Counted from the first letter of the stretch, positions 8,562-19,668 are shown. The stretch: 64,000 bases of DNA from Polaromonas vacuolata (GCF_012584515.1 NZ_CP051461.1:2165501-2229500), one strand, 5' to 3'. Program-made: numbers and translations. Notes: generated by a model from the sequence alone, not told the origin.

Positions 8562-11500
8562 ATGAAAAAAATTAGCTTTTTATTGCTTGCGCTGCTTTTA
8601 AACTGACGGGCAATGCGTTATCAGAGATGCTCAGAATTCCTTTGCAAGCCGCAGGCACAACTGTGGCGCCTAACCTGATGTTCACTTTGGATGACTCCGG
8701 TTCTATGGGTTGGGAATGTCTGCCGGATTCAATTTGTGTAGGTTCATTCCAAGTAGGCGTCATGCCAGACATGACGGCCAATTGGAAACATGGGGTTGCC
8801 ACGGCAGACAGCCAATCAGTTTTTAATATGCGTGTGCGCTCACCAGCGATCAATTTGCAGTACTACAACCCCAACGTCCGTTATCAACCCTGGATGAAAA
8901 AAGACGGTTCGCGCTGGCCAGCCACGCTTGCCACGCAGGCCCGAGTTTTTCCAGAAATCGCCAATGACACCAGCGTCATAAACCTTGCCACCTTGCAGTC
9001 ATTCGACCGCAGGTGGTGCATTTCTGAGAGTGATTGCGGCGCCAGTTCAACACAAAGTATTTACTTGGCACAGTATTACGATTTAACCAGTGGCAACGGT
9101 ACTGCTGCCAATAACTTCACGCTGGTACAAATCACTGCGGCTGGCACCTACCCGTCTGTCAATACGCCAAAGCACGCTGCGCGTAACGACTGCGCTGGAA
9201 TTAGCTGTACTGGGGCTGAAGAGTTGCAAAATTTCTCTAATTGGTACAGCTATCACCGCACCAGAATGCGGGTCGCAATAGCCGGGACTTCAGAGGCTTT
9301 TTACGCTATACCCGCCACATTTAGAGTGGGTTATGGCCGCATCAATAATAGCGCTGTTGGGAATATTGACGGACAAACCACCTCCACTGTTGAACAAGGC
9401 GTCAGACCTTTTAGTCTGAATGAGGGTGGCTCTAAAAATGCCTTTTATGATTGGCTCAACCAACAAATTCCACGCTATGGCGGCACGCCGCTAAGGCGCG
9501 CAATGGACAACGTAGGTCAGTATTTTTCATACACTGACTCCAGAGGCCCATGGGGTGACCAACCAGGCACTACAAGCGACACCCCAGCTCAATCTTGTCG
9601 CCGATCGTTTCACGTATTAATGACAGACGGTATGTGGAACAGTGATGCAGCGCCAACCGAGGCGGCAAAAGCCAATGTTGACAACAGCTTAGGGCCGGTT
9701 ATTACGGGCGTGAACAATCAACGCTATCAATACAGTCCAGCTAGACCCTATCAAGATGAATTTAGCAATACCTTGGCAGATGTGGCAATGTATTACTGGG
9801 TTAACGACTTAAACCCCGGACTTGAAAACGCGGTACGCCCAACCAGCACTGACCCAGCTTTCTGGCAACATTTGGTGACCTACACCATAGGCTTTGGCGT
9901 GAGTGGAAGACTCAACCCTGACACAGCTTTACCAGGGCTGACGGCAGGTAGTCAAACCTGGCCAGAACCGGGCGAGAACAGGATTGCAAACATTGACGAT
10001 CTCTGGCATGCCGCAGTCAACAGCCGGGGACGTTTTCTCAACGCCAGCAACTCAACACAATATGCCGAGGCACTGAAAAATATCGTTGACGAAATTAGAT
10101 CAATTAATGGCAGTGAATCGGGCGTAGCGGTTTCTGCAAAAGCTATTTCAGCAACCTCTAGGTCGCGTAAATATGTGCCAACTTATAGTTCTGCGATGTG
10201 GAGTGGCGATGTCGAAGCCACCGCTTTATCAATCAGCGATGGCAACCAAAGTGCAATTTGGCGTGCATCTGAGCATATTCCTGCCTTTGCCAGTCGCAAC
10301 ATAGTCGTCCTCAACTCCGCAGCGACCAGCGTGCCTAAAAGCCTGGCTTTTAACTGGGATAGCATGACCGTCGCAATGAGAACTCAGCTGTTTGGCGCTA
10401 ACGATAACGCAGGCAGAAATTTAGTGAACTACTTGCGCGGTGAGCGCAGCTTAGAAGGCAACGGCTTTCGCCAACGCGCATCGGCTCTAGGCGATATCGT
10501 CAACTCAGCCCCGGTGTTGGTTAAAGACCAGCTTGATGGGCAATATGATTTTTTACCCGACACAGATTCGCTCAGAGCGGCACGAGATTCTTACCGCAAA
10601 TTTTTAACCGCGAAAAAATTGCGTGAAGCACAACTCTTCGTAGGCGCCAACGATGGCATGCTGCACGCCTTTAGCGACAGCACAGGCGCAGAGTCCTTTG
10701 CTTTTATTCCCGGCTCATTACTCGACAAAATGAAACGACTTTCGGAATCAAACTACATCCACGACTATTATGTCGACGGCCCAGTCGTTGAAAGCGATGT
10801 TTACGACAGCGGTGCAAACAAATGGCGCAACCTCGTCGTTGCAGGTCTTGGTGCGGGCGCAAAAGCAATATTTGCTATTAATGTTCCGGTGGTAGCTTCT
10901 TGGGCAACTGGCGCCAGTCCTCCAACACCATACAGCGCCAGCACTTCAGCGCCAAGCGCAAACGATGTCATGTGGGAAATCAACACCGCAAGCACCGGAT
11001 TTGCAGAGCTAGGCTACCAACTGGCAGCGCCTGAACACGGTGTGATGCGTGACGGCACATGGGTAGTCATCGTCGGCAATGGCTACGAAAGTGCGAGTCA
11101 CAAAGCCCAGCTTTTTATCATCAATGCCATCACCGGCGTATTAATCAAAGTCATAGACACCGGGCGAGGCAGCAATGCTTCACGTAACGGTCTGGGCGGC
11201 GTCAGACTGGTGCGCAATATTCAAAAACAAATTGTGGCCGCTTATGCCGGTGACCAATTGGGCAATTTATGGAAGTTTGATCTGTCGTCCAGCACGCGAG
11301 ATGACTGGAATGTCGCTTTCGGAACTACCGGCGCAGACCGCAATCCACTCTACACAACGGCGAGTCCTGAGCCGATTAGCGCCGCACCGACTTATGTGCT
11401 CCATCCCTCTGGCGGCGTGATGGTGTTGTTTGGCAGCGGCAAGCTTTTTGAGACGACGGATGGCACTGACACAGGTGCGCGCGCGCTTTATGGCGTCTGG

Positions 11501-12058
11501 GACAATGTTGCTATCGGTGCAACATCGATTCAGTCAGCAGATCGCGTCACAGAGGCCAGCAGCATTGTCAATCAAAGCTTATCCAACACGGCATTAAGCG
11601 ATACGAACGGTGTGTTTTACGGCTTAATGGTCACGCCTGTGGACTATGCGACCAAGCGTGGCTGGCGCCTACCTTTGAGCATTGCGCCCGGTCAGCGCTT
11701 GGTTGACGATCCTGAAGTCAGCATAGGCCGGGTCATGATGCAGACCGTCACACCGGTTAACAGCATCAGTTGTCAAAACAACTATATGCGCCGCCACGCT
11801 TTTGTACTCGACCCGTTTATGAACGCTATTGTTAAACCGACGTTTGATACCAATGCGGACCACTTTATCAATGCCACAGACAGCCTGACGGCGGTGAGCA
11901 TAGAGCTCAATATAAACGGCCCAGCTACTGTCGTGCATATGCTGGGAACATCAGAATCAGGACTGGTCGGTAGTGGCGTCGGCTCTGCTACAAGCCAAAA
12001 GTTTCAGGGCAATAGCCGCAGTGCAAAACGCGATTGGCGCCAGCTCAATCAACCTTAA
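8562..12058 (+). CDS. pilY1: pilus tip/adhesin protein PilY1, split by a frameshift in the signal peptide
   Basis: The ATG at 8562 (GTGGGA ribosome site, 16 bp after pilX) opens a signal peptide, MKKISFLLLALLLN, that ends at a TGA (8604-8606). The main body of 1143 residues is in the -1 frame; its first ATG is 8627 and would lack any secretion signal. Reading across TTTAAAC at 8597-8603 with a -1 step gives a complete signal peptide ending in NALS, then the body, about 1165 residues. The body has a von Willebrand A-like MIDAS motif DDSGSM early and a C-terminal PilY1 beta-propeller region (ANDGMLHAF, YVDGPVVESDVY), plus a DTNADHF calcium-loop-like motif near the end. PilY1 sits at the pilus tip and controls extension, adhesion and surface sensing. 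Whether the frame change is recoding, phase variation, mutation or sequence error is open; see findings. Confidence 0.85.
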
Positions 12059-12093
12059 AAAAACTTCAATTTATTCGACACTGAGCATTAAAG

Positions 12094-12594
12094 ATGAGTA
12101 ATAAAAAAACCTATTTTCAAATCTCTATCAACTATCAACCGCAGCACAAAATGCGCGGATTTAGCTTACTAGAAGTCATGATTGTGCTGGCGATAGTGGC
12201 CATTCTCGCCAGCATTAGCTACCCCAGTTACAGGGAGTCAGTCGCCAAAACAAAGCGCGCACAAGCCGCCGGTCAACTGCTAGAAGTGGCGCAATTCATG
12301 CAGCGTTTTTATTCTCAAAATGACAGGTATGACCAGACAAATACCGCGCAGCCGGCTGCGGTAGTGATTCCAGCAGTGTTGGCAAACGCACCCAAAGATA
12401 GCCCTGCTGCAAATGCCAACTACAACATCAGTTTTGCAGCAAACACTCTTACCAGTAATAGCTTCACGCTTCAGGCCGTACCGGCCAACAGCATGACAGG
12501 CGACAGATGCGGGACACTGCAACTGACCAGCACCGGTAGGCGCTTAATTACCGGCAACGCAGACGGCGCTACGCTTGCAAGTTGCTGGCGTTAA
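12094..12594 (+). CDS. pilE: type IV pilin-like protein PilE
   Basis: A 166-residue pilin with the prepilin site after Gly22 in MRGFSLLEVMIVLAIVAIL and Glu5 in the mature form. The C-terminal disulfide loop characteristic of PilE-type pilins is present (CGTLQLTSTG ... SCW). An internal ATG (codon 20) would give a very short leader, but neither start has a strong Shine-Dalgarno, so I keep the longer form. It closes the fimT-pilE operon, 35 bp after pilY1, and ends 15 bp from the convergent parC stop. It is probably a minor pilin here rather than the main pilus subunit, given the operon. Confidence 0.82.
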   Translation: MSNKKTYFQISINYQPQHKMRGFSLLEVMIVLAIVAILASISYPSYRESVAKTKRAQAAGQLLEVAQFMQRFYSQNDRYDQTNTAQPAAVVIPAVLANAPKDSPAANANYNISFAANTLTSNSFTLQAVPANSMTGDRCGTLQLTSTGRRLITGNADGATLASCWR

Positions 12595-12609
12595 CTGGCT
12601 CAAAAATAA

Positions 12610-14979
12610 TTATTCCACCCGCGTGATCGTTGCTGGTTTAAAGCCCAAATCAGCCGCTTTTCCTTTGCGCGCTCTGGCGCTGCGGGCATTATTTAAACTT
12701 CGAATTTCAAGCGTTTCTTCACGCGGCTTAGCGCCTCTGCCAATGCCGGAAATTTTCACACTACGGGTATAGGCGGCAGCGCCGGCTAGATTGTCTTTGT
12801 CATCAAGATCAATCAACATCAAGCCGCGTCCACCAGCAGGTTGATTTTTCAGCTCGCTGATCTCAAAGGTCAAAATACGACCACCGGTAGATGCGCAGGC
12901 CACGTGCGTTGCTGGCAACAACGGCGCGGCAGCAGAACTGCCTGCCACTGGTGAAGGCTTGCAAATTAATTCGCCATCACCGCAACTGATAAACGCTTTG
13001 CCTGATTTTTGCCGCGATACCATGTTCTCCAGCGTGGCAATAAAGCCGTAACCGCCGCTGCTGCTAATGAGCAAACTGGCACTGCTAGGTCCAGCAAAAT
13101 AATGCGCGGGTTGCGTGCCGGATTCCAACTCAATAAGCGTCGTCACTGGCTGACCATCGCCGCGCGCATTGGGCAGCAACGCGACCGGTGTTGAATAGAC
13201 TCGGCCAGTGCCCTTGGCGGCAGATCCGAACACCAACAAGATATCAACTGTGCGACATTCAAATGTGCCGTAAAGCGCATCGCCAGACTTAAACGCAAAA
13301 CTCGCCGGGTCGTGCCCGTGGCCGCCGCGTGAGCGTATCCAACCCTTGCTGCTGATCACAACAGTGACTGCCTCATCTAACACTTTGACTTCAAGCACGG
13401 CTTTTTTCTCTGCCTGAATCAAGGTGCGACGCGGGTCAGCGAAGAGCTTGGCGTCGGCCTCTATTTCTTTAATCATCAGGCGTTTAAGCGCAGACGGATT
13501 GCCTAAAATTTCATCCAAGCGACTTTTTTCTTCGCGCAGACCAACCAGTTCTTGCTCAATTTTGATGGCTTCAAGGCGGGCTAATTGGCGCAGGCGAATT
13601 TCAAGAATATCTTCGGCCTGACGCTCGCTTAAATCAAAACGCGCCATCAAAGCGGCCTTGGGCTCGTCGGACTGACGGATGATGGCAATGACTTCATCGA
13701 TATTGAGCAGCACCAGCTGCCGGCCTTCGAGAATGTGAATACGATCCAGCACTTTATCCAGACGGTGCTGCGAGCGGCGCTCAATCACGCTTTGGCGAAA
13801 AGCAATCCACTCGACAAACATCTGGCGCAGCGACTTTTGCGCCGGCTTGCCGTCAATCCCAATCATGGTTAGATTAATCGGTGATGAACTTTCTAGACTG
13901 GTGTGTGCCAGCAAGCTGGTGATTAACTCAGACTGCGATGTGCGGCTGGTCTTGGGTTCGAACACCAAGCGCACAGCGGCTTCTTTGCCAGACTCGTCAC
14001 GCACCACATCTAGCACCGACAAAATAGTTTGCTTGAGCTGCACTTGGTCCACGCTCAAGGCTTTTTTGCCGGCTTTGATTTTAGGGTTGGTGATTTCTTC
14101 AATCTCTTCGAGCACGCGCTGGGTACTCACACCAGGTGGTAATTCCTGCACCACTAACTGCCACTGACCGCGTGCAAGTTCTTCAATTTTCCAACGCGCA
14201 CGCACTTTGAGCGAACCCCGGCCAGTGCTGTAGGCCGAGGCAATATCAGCCGTTGTCGAGATGATTTGCGCGCCACCCGGATAGTCTGGGCCAGCCACTA
14301 TGGCATAGAGCTCTGCATCAGGTAGATTGGGATTTTTAATCAATGCTACGCAGGCATCAGCGACCTCACGCAAATTGTGGCTAGGTATCTCGGTGGCCAG
14401 ACCAACCGCAATGCCGCTGGCGCCATTGAGCAAGCTAAACGGCAAGCGTGCAGGCAACTGACTTGGTTCTTGAGTCGAGCCGTCGTAATTGGGGATGAAG
14501 TCGACCGTGCCTTCGTCAATCTCGTCCATCAACAAGCTGGTGATGCGGGACAGCCGCGCCTCGGTGTAGCGCATGGCAGCCGCACCATCACCGTCGCGCG
14601 AGCCGAAGTTGCCCTGACCGTCAATAAGCGGATAGCGCTGTGAGAAATCCTGCGCCATGCGCACCAGTGCATCGTAAGCGGCTTGGTCACCATGCGGGTG
14701 AAAGCGGCCCAGCACATCGCCCACCACACGGGCGCATTTCACTGGCTTGGCACCACTGGCGCCATTAGCTCCACCAAAACTCAAACCCATGCGCGCCATG
14801 CTGTAGAGAATTCGGCGCTGCACCGGCTTTTGGCCATCACAGGCATCGGGTAAAGCCCGGCCTTTGACGACGCTGAGCGCATATTCCAAATACGCGCGCT
14901 GGGCGTAAGCGGCCAGTGAGTCTTGGTCAGCGGATTCAGGTTGAGCCGGTTCGGCTTCTAATGTAAAAAGATCATCCAT
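12610..14979 (-). CDS. parC: DNA topoisomerase IV subunit A
   Basis: A 789-residue type IIA topoisomerase A subunit; the length and the beta-propeller-like C-terminal third fit ParC better than GyrA. The DNA-cleaving tyrosine is Tyr138 in [11 protein letters not shown]. The winged-helix stretch [16 protein letters not shown] corresponds to the quinolone-resistance region, with Gln at the position of E. coli Ser80 and Asp at that of Glu84. With ParE it decatenates daughter chromosomes. It lies 240 bp downstream of parE on the same strand, consistent with a parE-parC unit, and is convergent with pilE. Confidence 0.95.
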   Translation of the reverse strand: MDDLFTLEAEPAQPESADQDSLAAYAQRAYLEYALSVVKGRALPDACDGQKPVQRRILYSMARMGLSFGGANGASGAKPVKCARVVGDVLGRFHPHGDQAAYDALVRMAQDFSQRYPLIDGQGNFGSRDGDGAAAMRYTEARLSRITSLLMDEIDEGTVDFIPNYDGSTQEPSQLPARLPFSLLNGASGIAVGLATEIPSHNLREVADACVALIKNPNLPDAELYAIVAGPDYPGGAQIISTTADIASAYSTGRGSLKVRARWKIEELARGQWQLVVQELPPGVSTQRVLEEIEEITNPKIKAGKKALSVDQVQLKQTILSVLDVVRDESGKEAAVRLVFEPKTSRTSQSELITSLLAHTSLESSSPINLTMIGIDGKPAQKSLRQMFVEWIAFRQSVIERRSQHRLDKVLDRIHILEGRQLVLLNIDEVIAIIRQSDEPKAALMARFDLSERQAEDILEIRLRQLARLEAIKIEQELVGLREEKSRLDEILGNPSALKRLMIKEIEADAKLFADPRRTLIQAEKKAVLEVKVLDEAVTVVISSKGWIRSRGGHGHDPASFAFKSGDALYGTFECRTVDILLVFGSAAKGTGRVYSTPVALLPNARGDGQPVTTLIELESGTQPAHYFAGPSSASLLISSSGGYGFIATLENMVSRQKSGKAFISCGDGELICKPSPVAGSSAAAPLLPATHVACASTGGRILTFEISELKNQPAGGRGLMLIDLDDKDNLAGAAAYTRSVKISGIGRGAKPREETLEIRSLNNARSARARKGKAADLGFKPATITRVE

Positions 14980-15219
14980 GGCGGTGTTTAGCGGCTATAA
15001 AAATAAATTAAAAATGTGTTGCCTTGGGCGGCGCTATATCAAACGTTGCATCTCGCGCTTATCGCAATTAAGAAGCAAGTGAAGATGCAGATGCTTTGGG
15101 GGCGAAGGATATTGAAAAGTTGACCCGAGCAAACTTCAAAAAACAAAGCGGGTTACGAGAGAAAATTTCAAGCGTCTGTCTCAATCGTTTAACTAAACCG
15201 TACAACTCAAACGTAGAAC

Positions 15220-17190
15220 CTAAACGTCAATATCAACCGCATCACCATGCAACTCCATCAGTTCGCGTCGAGAGGCGGCTTCACCCTTGCCCATGAGTTT
15301 GGTGATCAATTCCTCAGTCTGCAAAAAGCTTTGATTTCCAAGTTGAACCGGTAACAAGCGGCGCGTATCGGGGTTGAGTGTGGTCTCCCATAACTGGCCG
15401 GCATTCATCTCGCCCAAACCTTTAAAGCGGCTGATAGTCCAGGCGTTTTCTTTCACGCCTTCTTTGCGCAGTTTGTCGAGAATCGCTTTGAGTTCACCGT
15501 CATCCAGCGCATAAGCTTTAGACGCCGGCTTTTTACCGCGCGCCGGCGCATCGACGCGAAACAGCGGCGGTCGGGCGACGAATACATGTCCGGTTTCTAT
15601 CAGCTTTGGAAAATGCCTAAAGAACAAAGTTAGCAGCAAGACTTGAATATGTGAGCCATCAACGTCCGCATCACTGAGTATGCAAATTTTTCCGTAACGC
15701 AAACCGCTTAAATCGGGCGAATCCAAGGGACCGTGCGGATCCACGCCAATCGCCACCGCAATATCGTGAATCTCGGTATTGGCAAAAAGTCGGTCGCGCT
15801 CAACTTCCCAGGTATTGAGTACCTTGCCACGCAGCGGCAATATGGCTTGACTTTCCTTATCGCGACCCATCTTGGCGCTGCCGCCGGCGGAGTCACCCTC
15901 GACTAAAAAAACTTCGTTATGGGCTAAATCTTTGCTCTCGCAATCAGTCAACTTGCCGGGCAAAACGGCCACGCCAGAGCCCTTGCGTTTTTCAACTTTT
16001 TGACCGGCTTTTTGCCGTGTCTGGGCAGCGCGAATCGCCAGTTCAGCCAATTTTTTGCCGTAGTCCACATGCTGGTTCAGCCACAGCTCCAAGGTTGGGC
16101 GTACAAAGCTAGACACCAAACGCACGGCATCACGGGAATTAAGCCGCTCCTTAATTTGACCTTGGAACTGCGGATCTAAAACCTTAGCCGATAGCACATA
16201 GCTGGCGCGCGCAAACACATCCTCGGGCAAGAGCTTGACGCCCTTGGGTAGCAGACTGTGTAAATCGATGAAGCTTTTAACGGCGGTAAACAAACCGTCG
16301 CGTAAGCCACTTTCATGTGTGCCGCCAGCGCTAGTGGGGATTAAGTTGACATAGCTCTCACGCACGGGTTGGCCGTCTTCGGTAAAGGCAACACACCAAC
16401 CAGCGCCCTCGCCTTCGGCAAAACTCTCATGCGCGCCGTCAGCAAATCCTTCGTTCTCGAACATGGGTATGACTAACTCACCGTTGAGGGTTTGCATCAG
16501 GTAGTCGTGCAGACCGCCTTTGTATAACCAAACTTGCGTGTCTTTGGTTTTTTCGTTGATCAAAGTCACCGTCACGCCGGGCATCAGTACGGCTTTGCTG
16601 CGCAGCAAATGCGTCAGCTCGGCCAGTGGCAGCACCGGGGACTCAAAATATTTGGTGTCTGGCCAAGCGCGCACCACGGTGCCGGAGCGGCGCTCACCGT
16701 CTTGCGCCGGGCGTATTTCCAGCGGCTCAATCACGTCGCCGCCAGAAAACACCAGTCGAGCGACCTTGCCTTCACGGTATGACACGACTTCAAGTCGGGT
16801 AGATAAAGCATTCGTCACGCTCACACCCACGCCATGCAGACCACCAGAAAAACTGTAGGCACCGCCCTTGCCTTTATCGAATTTACCGCCAGCATGCAAG
16901 CGGGTAAAAACCAGCTCAACAACCGGCGCTTTTTCTTCTGGGTGCATACCAAACGGGATGCCGCGGCCATCGTCTTCTACGCTGACTGAGCTGTCGAGAT
17001 GCAAGGTGACGCGGATTTTTTTGCCGTGGCCAGCTAAGGCCTCATCGGCGGAGTTATCCAGCACTTCTTGGATGATGTGCAGTGGGTTATCGGTGCGGGT
17101 ATACATGCCCGGACGCTGCTTGACAGGCTCTAAGCCCTTGAGCACGCGTATCGAGTTTTCGGAATATTCGGGGGTTAGTTTGACGGCCAT
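15220..17190 (-). CDS. parE: DNA topoisomerase IV subunit B
   Basis: A 656-residue GHKL ATPase/TOPRIM protein. The ATP-binding residues are seen in QEVLDNSADEAL (Glu42, Asn46, Asp49), DDGRGIPFGMHPEE and GGLHGVGVSVTNALS; the TOPRIM metal-binding residues in LVEGDSAGGSAKMGRD and DADVDGSHIQ. Length and the ParE-type spacing distinguish it from GyrB, which is longer in proteobacteria. It supplies ATP hydrolysis for strand passage by topoisomerase IV together with the downstream parC. It is divergent from the MFS carrier gene with about 180 bp between starts. Confidence 0.95.
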   Translation of the reverse strand: MAVKLTPEYSENSIRVLKGLEPVKQRPGMYTRTDNPLHIIQEVLDNSADEALAGHGKKIRVTLHLDSSVSVEDDGRGIPFGMHPEEKAPVVELVFTRLHAGGKFDKGKGGAYSFSGGLHGVGVSVTNALSTRLEVVSYREGKVARLVFSGGDVIEPLEIRPAQDGERRSGTVVRAWPDTKYFESPVLPLAELTHLLRSKAVLMPGVTVTLINEKTKDTQVWLYKGGLHDYLMQTLNGELVIPMFENEGFADGAHESFAEGEGAGWCVAFTEDGQPVRESYVNLIPTSAGGTHESGLRDGLFTAVKSFIDLHSLLPKGVKLLPEDVFARASYVLSAKVLDPQFQGQIKERLNSRDAVRLVSSFVRPTLELWLNQHVDYGKKLAELAIRAAQTRQKAGQKVEKRKGSGVAVLPGKLTDCESKDLAHNEVFLVEGDSAGGSAKMGRDKESQAILPLRGKVLNTWEVERDRLFANTEIHDIAVAIGVDPHGPLDSPDLSGLRYGKICILSDADVDGSHIQVLLLTLFFRHFPKLIETGHVFVARPPLFRVDAPARGKKPASKAYALDDGELKAILDKLRKEGVKENAWTISRFKGLGEMNAGQLWETTLNPDTRRLLPVQLGNQSFLQTEELITKLMGKGEAASRRELMELHGDAVDIDV

Positions 17191-17370
17191 GGCTTTTGAA
17201 AATTTGGCTTGAGTGTAATCGCGGTCTTTTCACCTGCTGGATGAATACACAGTATAAAAATAATTTTCTCTACTATAACTTGCCCGTTAGGATCATTACG
17301 TCTGCTGCGCTGTAATACAAAGCAAACGCGCGCTACACACAATATTGAACTTTTGTTTAAAGTCGGCTAC

Positions 17371-18642
17371 ATGTCCAAAACAATAACTAGCGCCCCTATA
17401 AGCGGTGCAAACAAAAAACTCTCGACTTTTCAAGTGCTTTTGTGTGGTGCGGCGATTGTCACGCTCTCCATGGGCGTGCGTCACGGCTTTGGACTGTGGC
17501 TGCAACCGATTACGCAAGCGATGGGATGGACCCGCGAGACGTTTTCTTTTGCGATCGCCATACAAAATCTGTCTTGGGGCGTATTTGGCATTTTTGCCGG
17601 CATGGCGGCCGACCGTTTTGGCGCCTTTAAAGTAATTTTGACAGGTGCCGTGCTCTACGCGCTAGGCTTGGCTGGCATGGCGTTGTCGCCAACCGGCTTG
17701 ATTTTCACCTTGACCACTGGTGTTTTAATCGGTGCAGCCCAAGCCGGTACCACTTATGCCGTGATTTACGGCGTGATAGGTCGCAATATTTCAGCTGAAA
17801 AACGCTCCTGGGCCATGGGTGTGGCCGCAGCGGCTGGCTCATTTGGTCAATTCCTAATGGTGCCGACTGAAGGTTTTTTGATCAGCAATCTAGGTTGGCA
17901 GCAGGCATTGCTGGTGCTTAGCGTGTCGATGCTACTCATCATGCCGCTGGCCCTAGGTCTGCGCGAAGGTGGCTTTGCCAGCGGCAACAGTGCGCCTAAG
18001 CGCGAACAAAGTATTGCCGAGGCGCTGCGAGAAGCCTTTAAATACCCGAGCTTTCAGCTACTCATGGCGGGTTACTTCGTTTGCGGTTTTCAGGTGGTGT
18101 TTATTGGTGTGCACATGCCAAGTTACTTGCGCGACAAGGGCTTGTCGCCGCAGGTAGCTAGCTACGCGCTGGCATTAATCGGTCTTTTTAATGTGTTTGG
18201 CACTTATACCGCCGGCGTGTTGGGCCAGAAAATCCAGAAGAAAACCATACTCTCGACGATTTACTTTTCCCGCGCCGTGGTGATTACGGTGTTCATACTT
18301 GCTCCACTCACCGCCACTAGTGTGTACATTTTCTCAACTGTGATGGGTTTGCTGTGGCTTTCAACCGTACCGCCTACCAACGCGGCAGTGGCACAAATTT
18401 TTGGCATCCAACACCTGTCAATGCTCAGCGGGTTTATCTTTTTTAGCCACCAAATTGGCTCATTCATGGGTGTTTGGTTGGGCGGCTATGTCTACGACCG
18501 GGCCGGTAGCTACGACTTGGTCTGGTATTTGGCGATTGTTTTAGGCGTGTTTGCCTGCCTGATTAACCTACCAGTGCGTGAAGCGCCGATTCAACGCGGC
18601 CGTCCTGCGGAACTTGCAAGCGCTGCTGTAGTTGCACCATGA
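17371..18642 (+). CDS. MFS transporter (oxalate/formate antiporter or monocarboxylate-like)
   Basis: The ATG at 17371 is preferred over the TTG at 17353 because it gives the usual short cytoplasmic N-terminus; the product is 423 residues with about 12 membrane helices. The loop motif between helices 2 and 3 reads GMAADRFGAFKVIL, the MFS signature. Overall pattern (STFQVLLCGAAIVTLSMGVRHGFGLWLQPI) resembles the large group of MFS carriers annotated as monocarboxylate or oxalate/formate carriers in Burkholderiales. The substrate cannot be told. The stop overlaps the start of a 43-residue ORF. Confidence 0.85.
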   Translation: MSKTITSAPISGANKKLSTFQVLLCGAAIVTLSMGVRHGFGLWLQPITQAMGWTRETFSFAIAIQNLSWGVFGIFAGMAADRFGAFKVILTGAVLYALGLAGMALSPTGLIFTLTTGVLIGAAQAGTTYAVIYGVIGRNISAEKRSWAMGVAAAAGSFGQFLMVPTEGFLISNLGWQQALLVLSVSMLLIMPLALGLREGGFASGNSAPKREQSIAEALREAFKYPSFQLLMAGYFVCGFQVVFIGVHMPSYLRDKGLSPQVASYALALIGLFNVFGTYTAGVLGQKIQKKTILSTIYFSRAVVITVFILAPLTATSVYIFSTVMGLLWLSTVPPTNAAVAQIFGIQHLSMLSGFIFFSHQIGSFMGVWLGGYVYDRAGSYDLVWYLAIVLGVFACLINLPVREAPIQRGRPAELASAAVVAP

Positions 18643-18770
18643 CGCGTAAGTTATTACTCCAAATCACGCTTTACACGCTAGCGCTAGCGACACTTCTGGC
18701 TGTGTTTGGCCTTTACACTCGACCAGAATTTATGTTGCGTATGGCCAATCAAGTCTGGTCATGTTTTTAA
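18639..18770 (+). CDS. 43-residue single-pass membrane protein, unknown function
   Basis: A short ORF whose ATG overlaps the MFS stop codon (ATGA at 18639-18642), suggesting translational coupling. It encodes 43 residues: MTRK, a hydrophobic segment of roughly 20 residues (LLLQITLYTLALATLLAVFG), then a short tail ending in ANQVWSCF. It ends 37 bp before the methyltransferase start. Tail composition looks like a real small protein rather than noise, and I have the impression of similar small ORFs in related genomes, but I cannot verify that here. Confidence 0.6.
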   Translation: MTRKLLLQITLYTLALATLLAVFGLYTRPEFMLRMANQVWSCF

Positions 18771-18807
18771 TCACGCAACAACCAGTCAGCAAAGAGATAG
18801 AACACGC

Positions 18808-19398
18808 ATGAGCACCATTCCACACGGCGCAGAGCCGGCCTCCGCTTGGGTGCAGCGCTGGTCACATTTGGTGACGCCCGGCGCCAGCGTGCTAGATCTG
18901 GCCTGCGGTAACGGCCGACATGCGAGGTGGTTTGACAGTAAAGGCTGTTTAATCGTGGCCGTCGACATTTCGCAATCCGCCATTGAAGCCGTCAAACAAG
19001 CATTGCCCGCGTGCGAAGCCGTCCTAGCGGATATCGAAAATAATCCATGGCCGTTGGGACAGCGTCAATTTGACGCAGTCATCGTCACCAACTACCTCTG
19101 GCGCGCCTTAATGCCCAAGATTTTGGACAGCATGGCGCCAGGCGGAGTGCTAATTTACGAAACTTTTACCGATGGCAATGCCAGCGTCGGCAAACCATCC
19201 CGAGCCGACTTTTTGTTGCGCAGCGGTGAGTTACTCGACATCTGCCGTGACTTGCGAATCGTGGCTTTTGAAGATGGCTTTGAAGATGCATCACAAAGTC
19301 ACGGCCAACGTTTTGTTCAACGCATTGCGGCCGTCAGGCAAGCGGTACTGGCTGAGTCAGAAACCAAAGTACCGATTCGCTACAAATTAGGCCAATAG
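18808..19398 (+). CDS. class I SAM-dependent methyltransferase
   Basis: Start chosen at the ATG at 18808, which has an AAAGAGAT ribosome-site-like stretch upstream; longer in-frame extension into 18706 lacks support. The 196-residue protein has motif I LDLACGNGRHAR (SAM binding), an acidic residue ending beta-2 (VAVDIS) and motif IV-like FDAVIVTNYLWR. It resembles the TehB/UbiG-type small methyltransferases. The methyl acceptor is unknown. It is on the same strand as the MFS carrier and the small membrane protein and may share their transcript. Confidence 0.85.
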   Translation: MSTIPHGAEPASAWVQRWSHLVTPGASVLDLACGNGRHARWFDSKGCLIVAVDISQSAIEAVKQALPACEAVLADIENNPWPLGQRQFDAVIVTNYLWRALMPKILDSMAPGGVLIYETFTDGNASVGKPSRADFLLRSGELLDICRDLRIVAFEDGFEDASQSHGQRFVQRIAAVRQAVLAESETKVPIRYKLGQ

Positions 19399-19668
19399 TT
19401 TGAGCCTGCAAGCCAGACATTGCTTGCAGAAAATTTCAAGCCAAACCGTTAAAAAGCTAGCGACAGCTCCAACAAACTCAAACATTTGCGAGTTGCCAAA
19501 CATCAATTTGACGCGACAAATGACCCAAGCACAGCACGTAGCTAGCTCCGGCAGTAATTCAGAAGCCTGCTAAGCTCTGGTTAGAATCTAAGTTGGCGTT
19601 TATAAGAGCCGGTCTGCTGGACACACCAGCGACAACATCCAGACTCCAGCCACAACCTGAGCAAAGAC

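Noticed and set aside
8627..8629. ATG at 8627 as the normal pilY1 start
   Set aside because: It removes the secretion signal from a protein that must be exported and lacks a good ribosome site, whereas 8562 has both signal and ribosome site.
12610..17190. gyrA/gyrB instead of parC/parE
   Set aside because: Lengths (789 and 656 residues) and motif spacing fit topoisomerase IV better; proteobacterial GyrB is longer.
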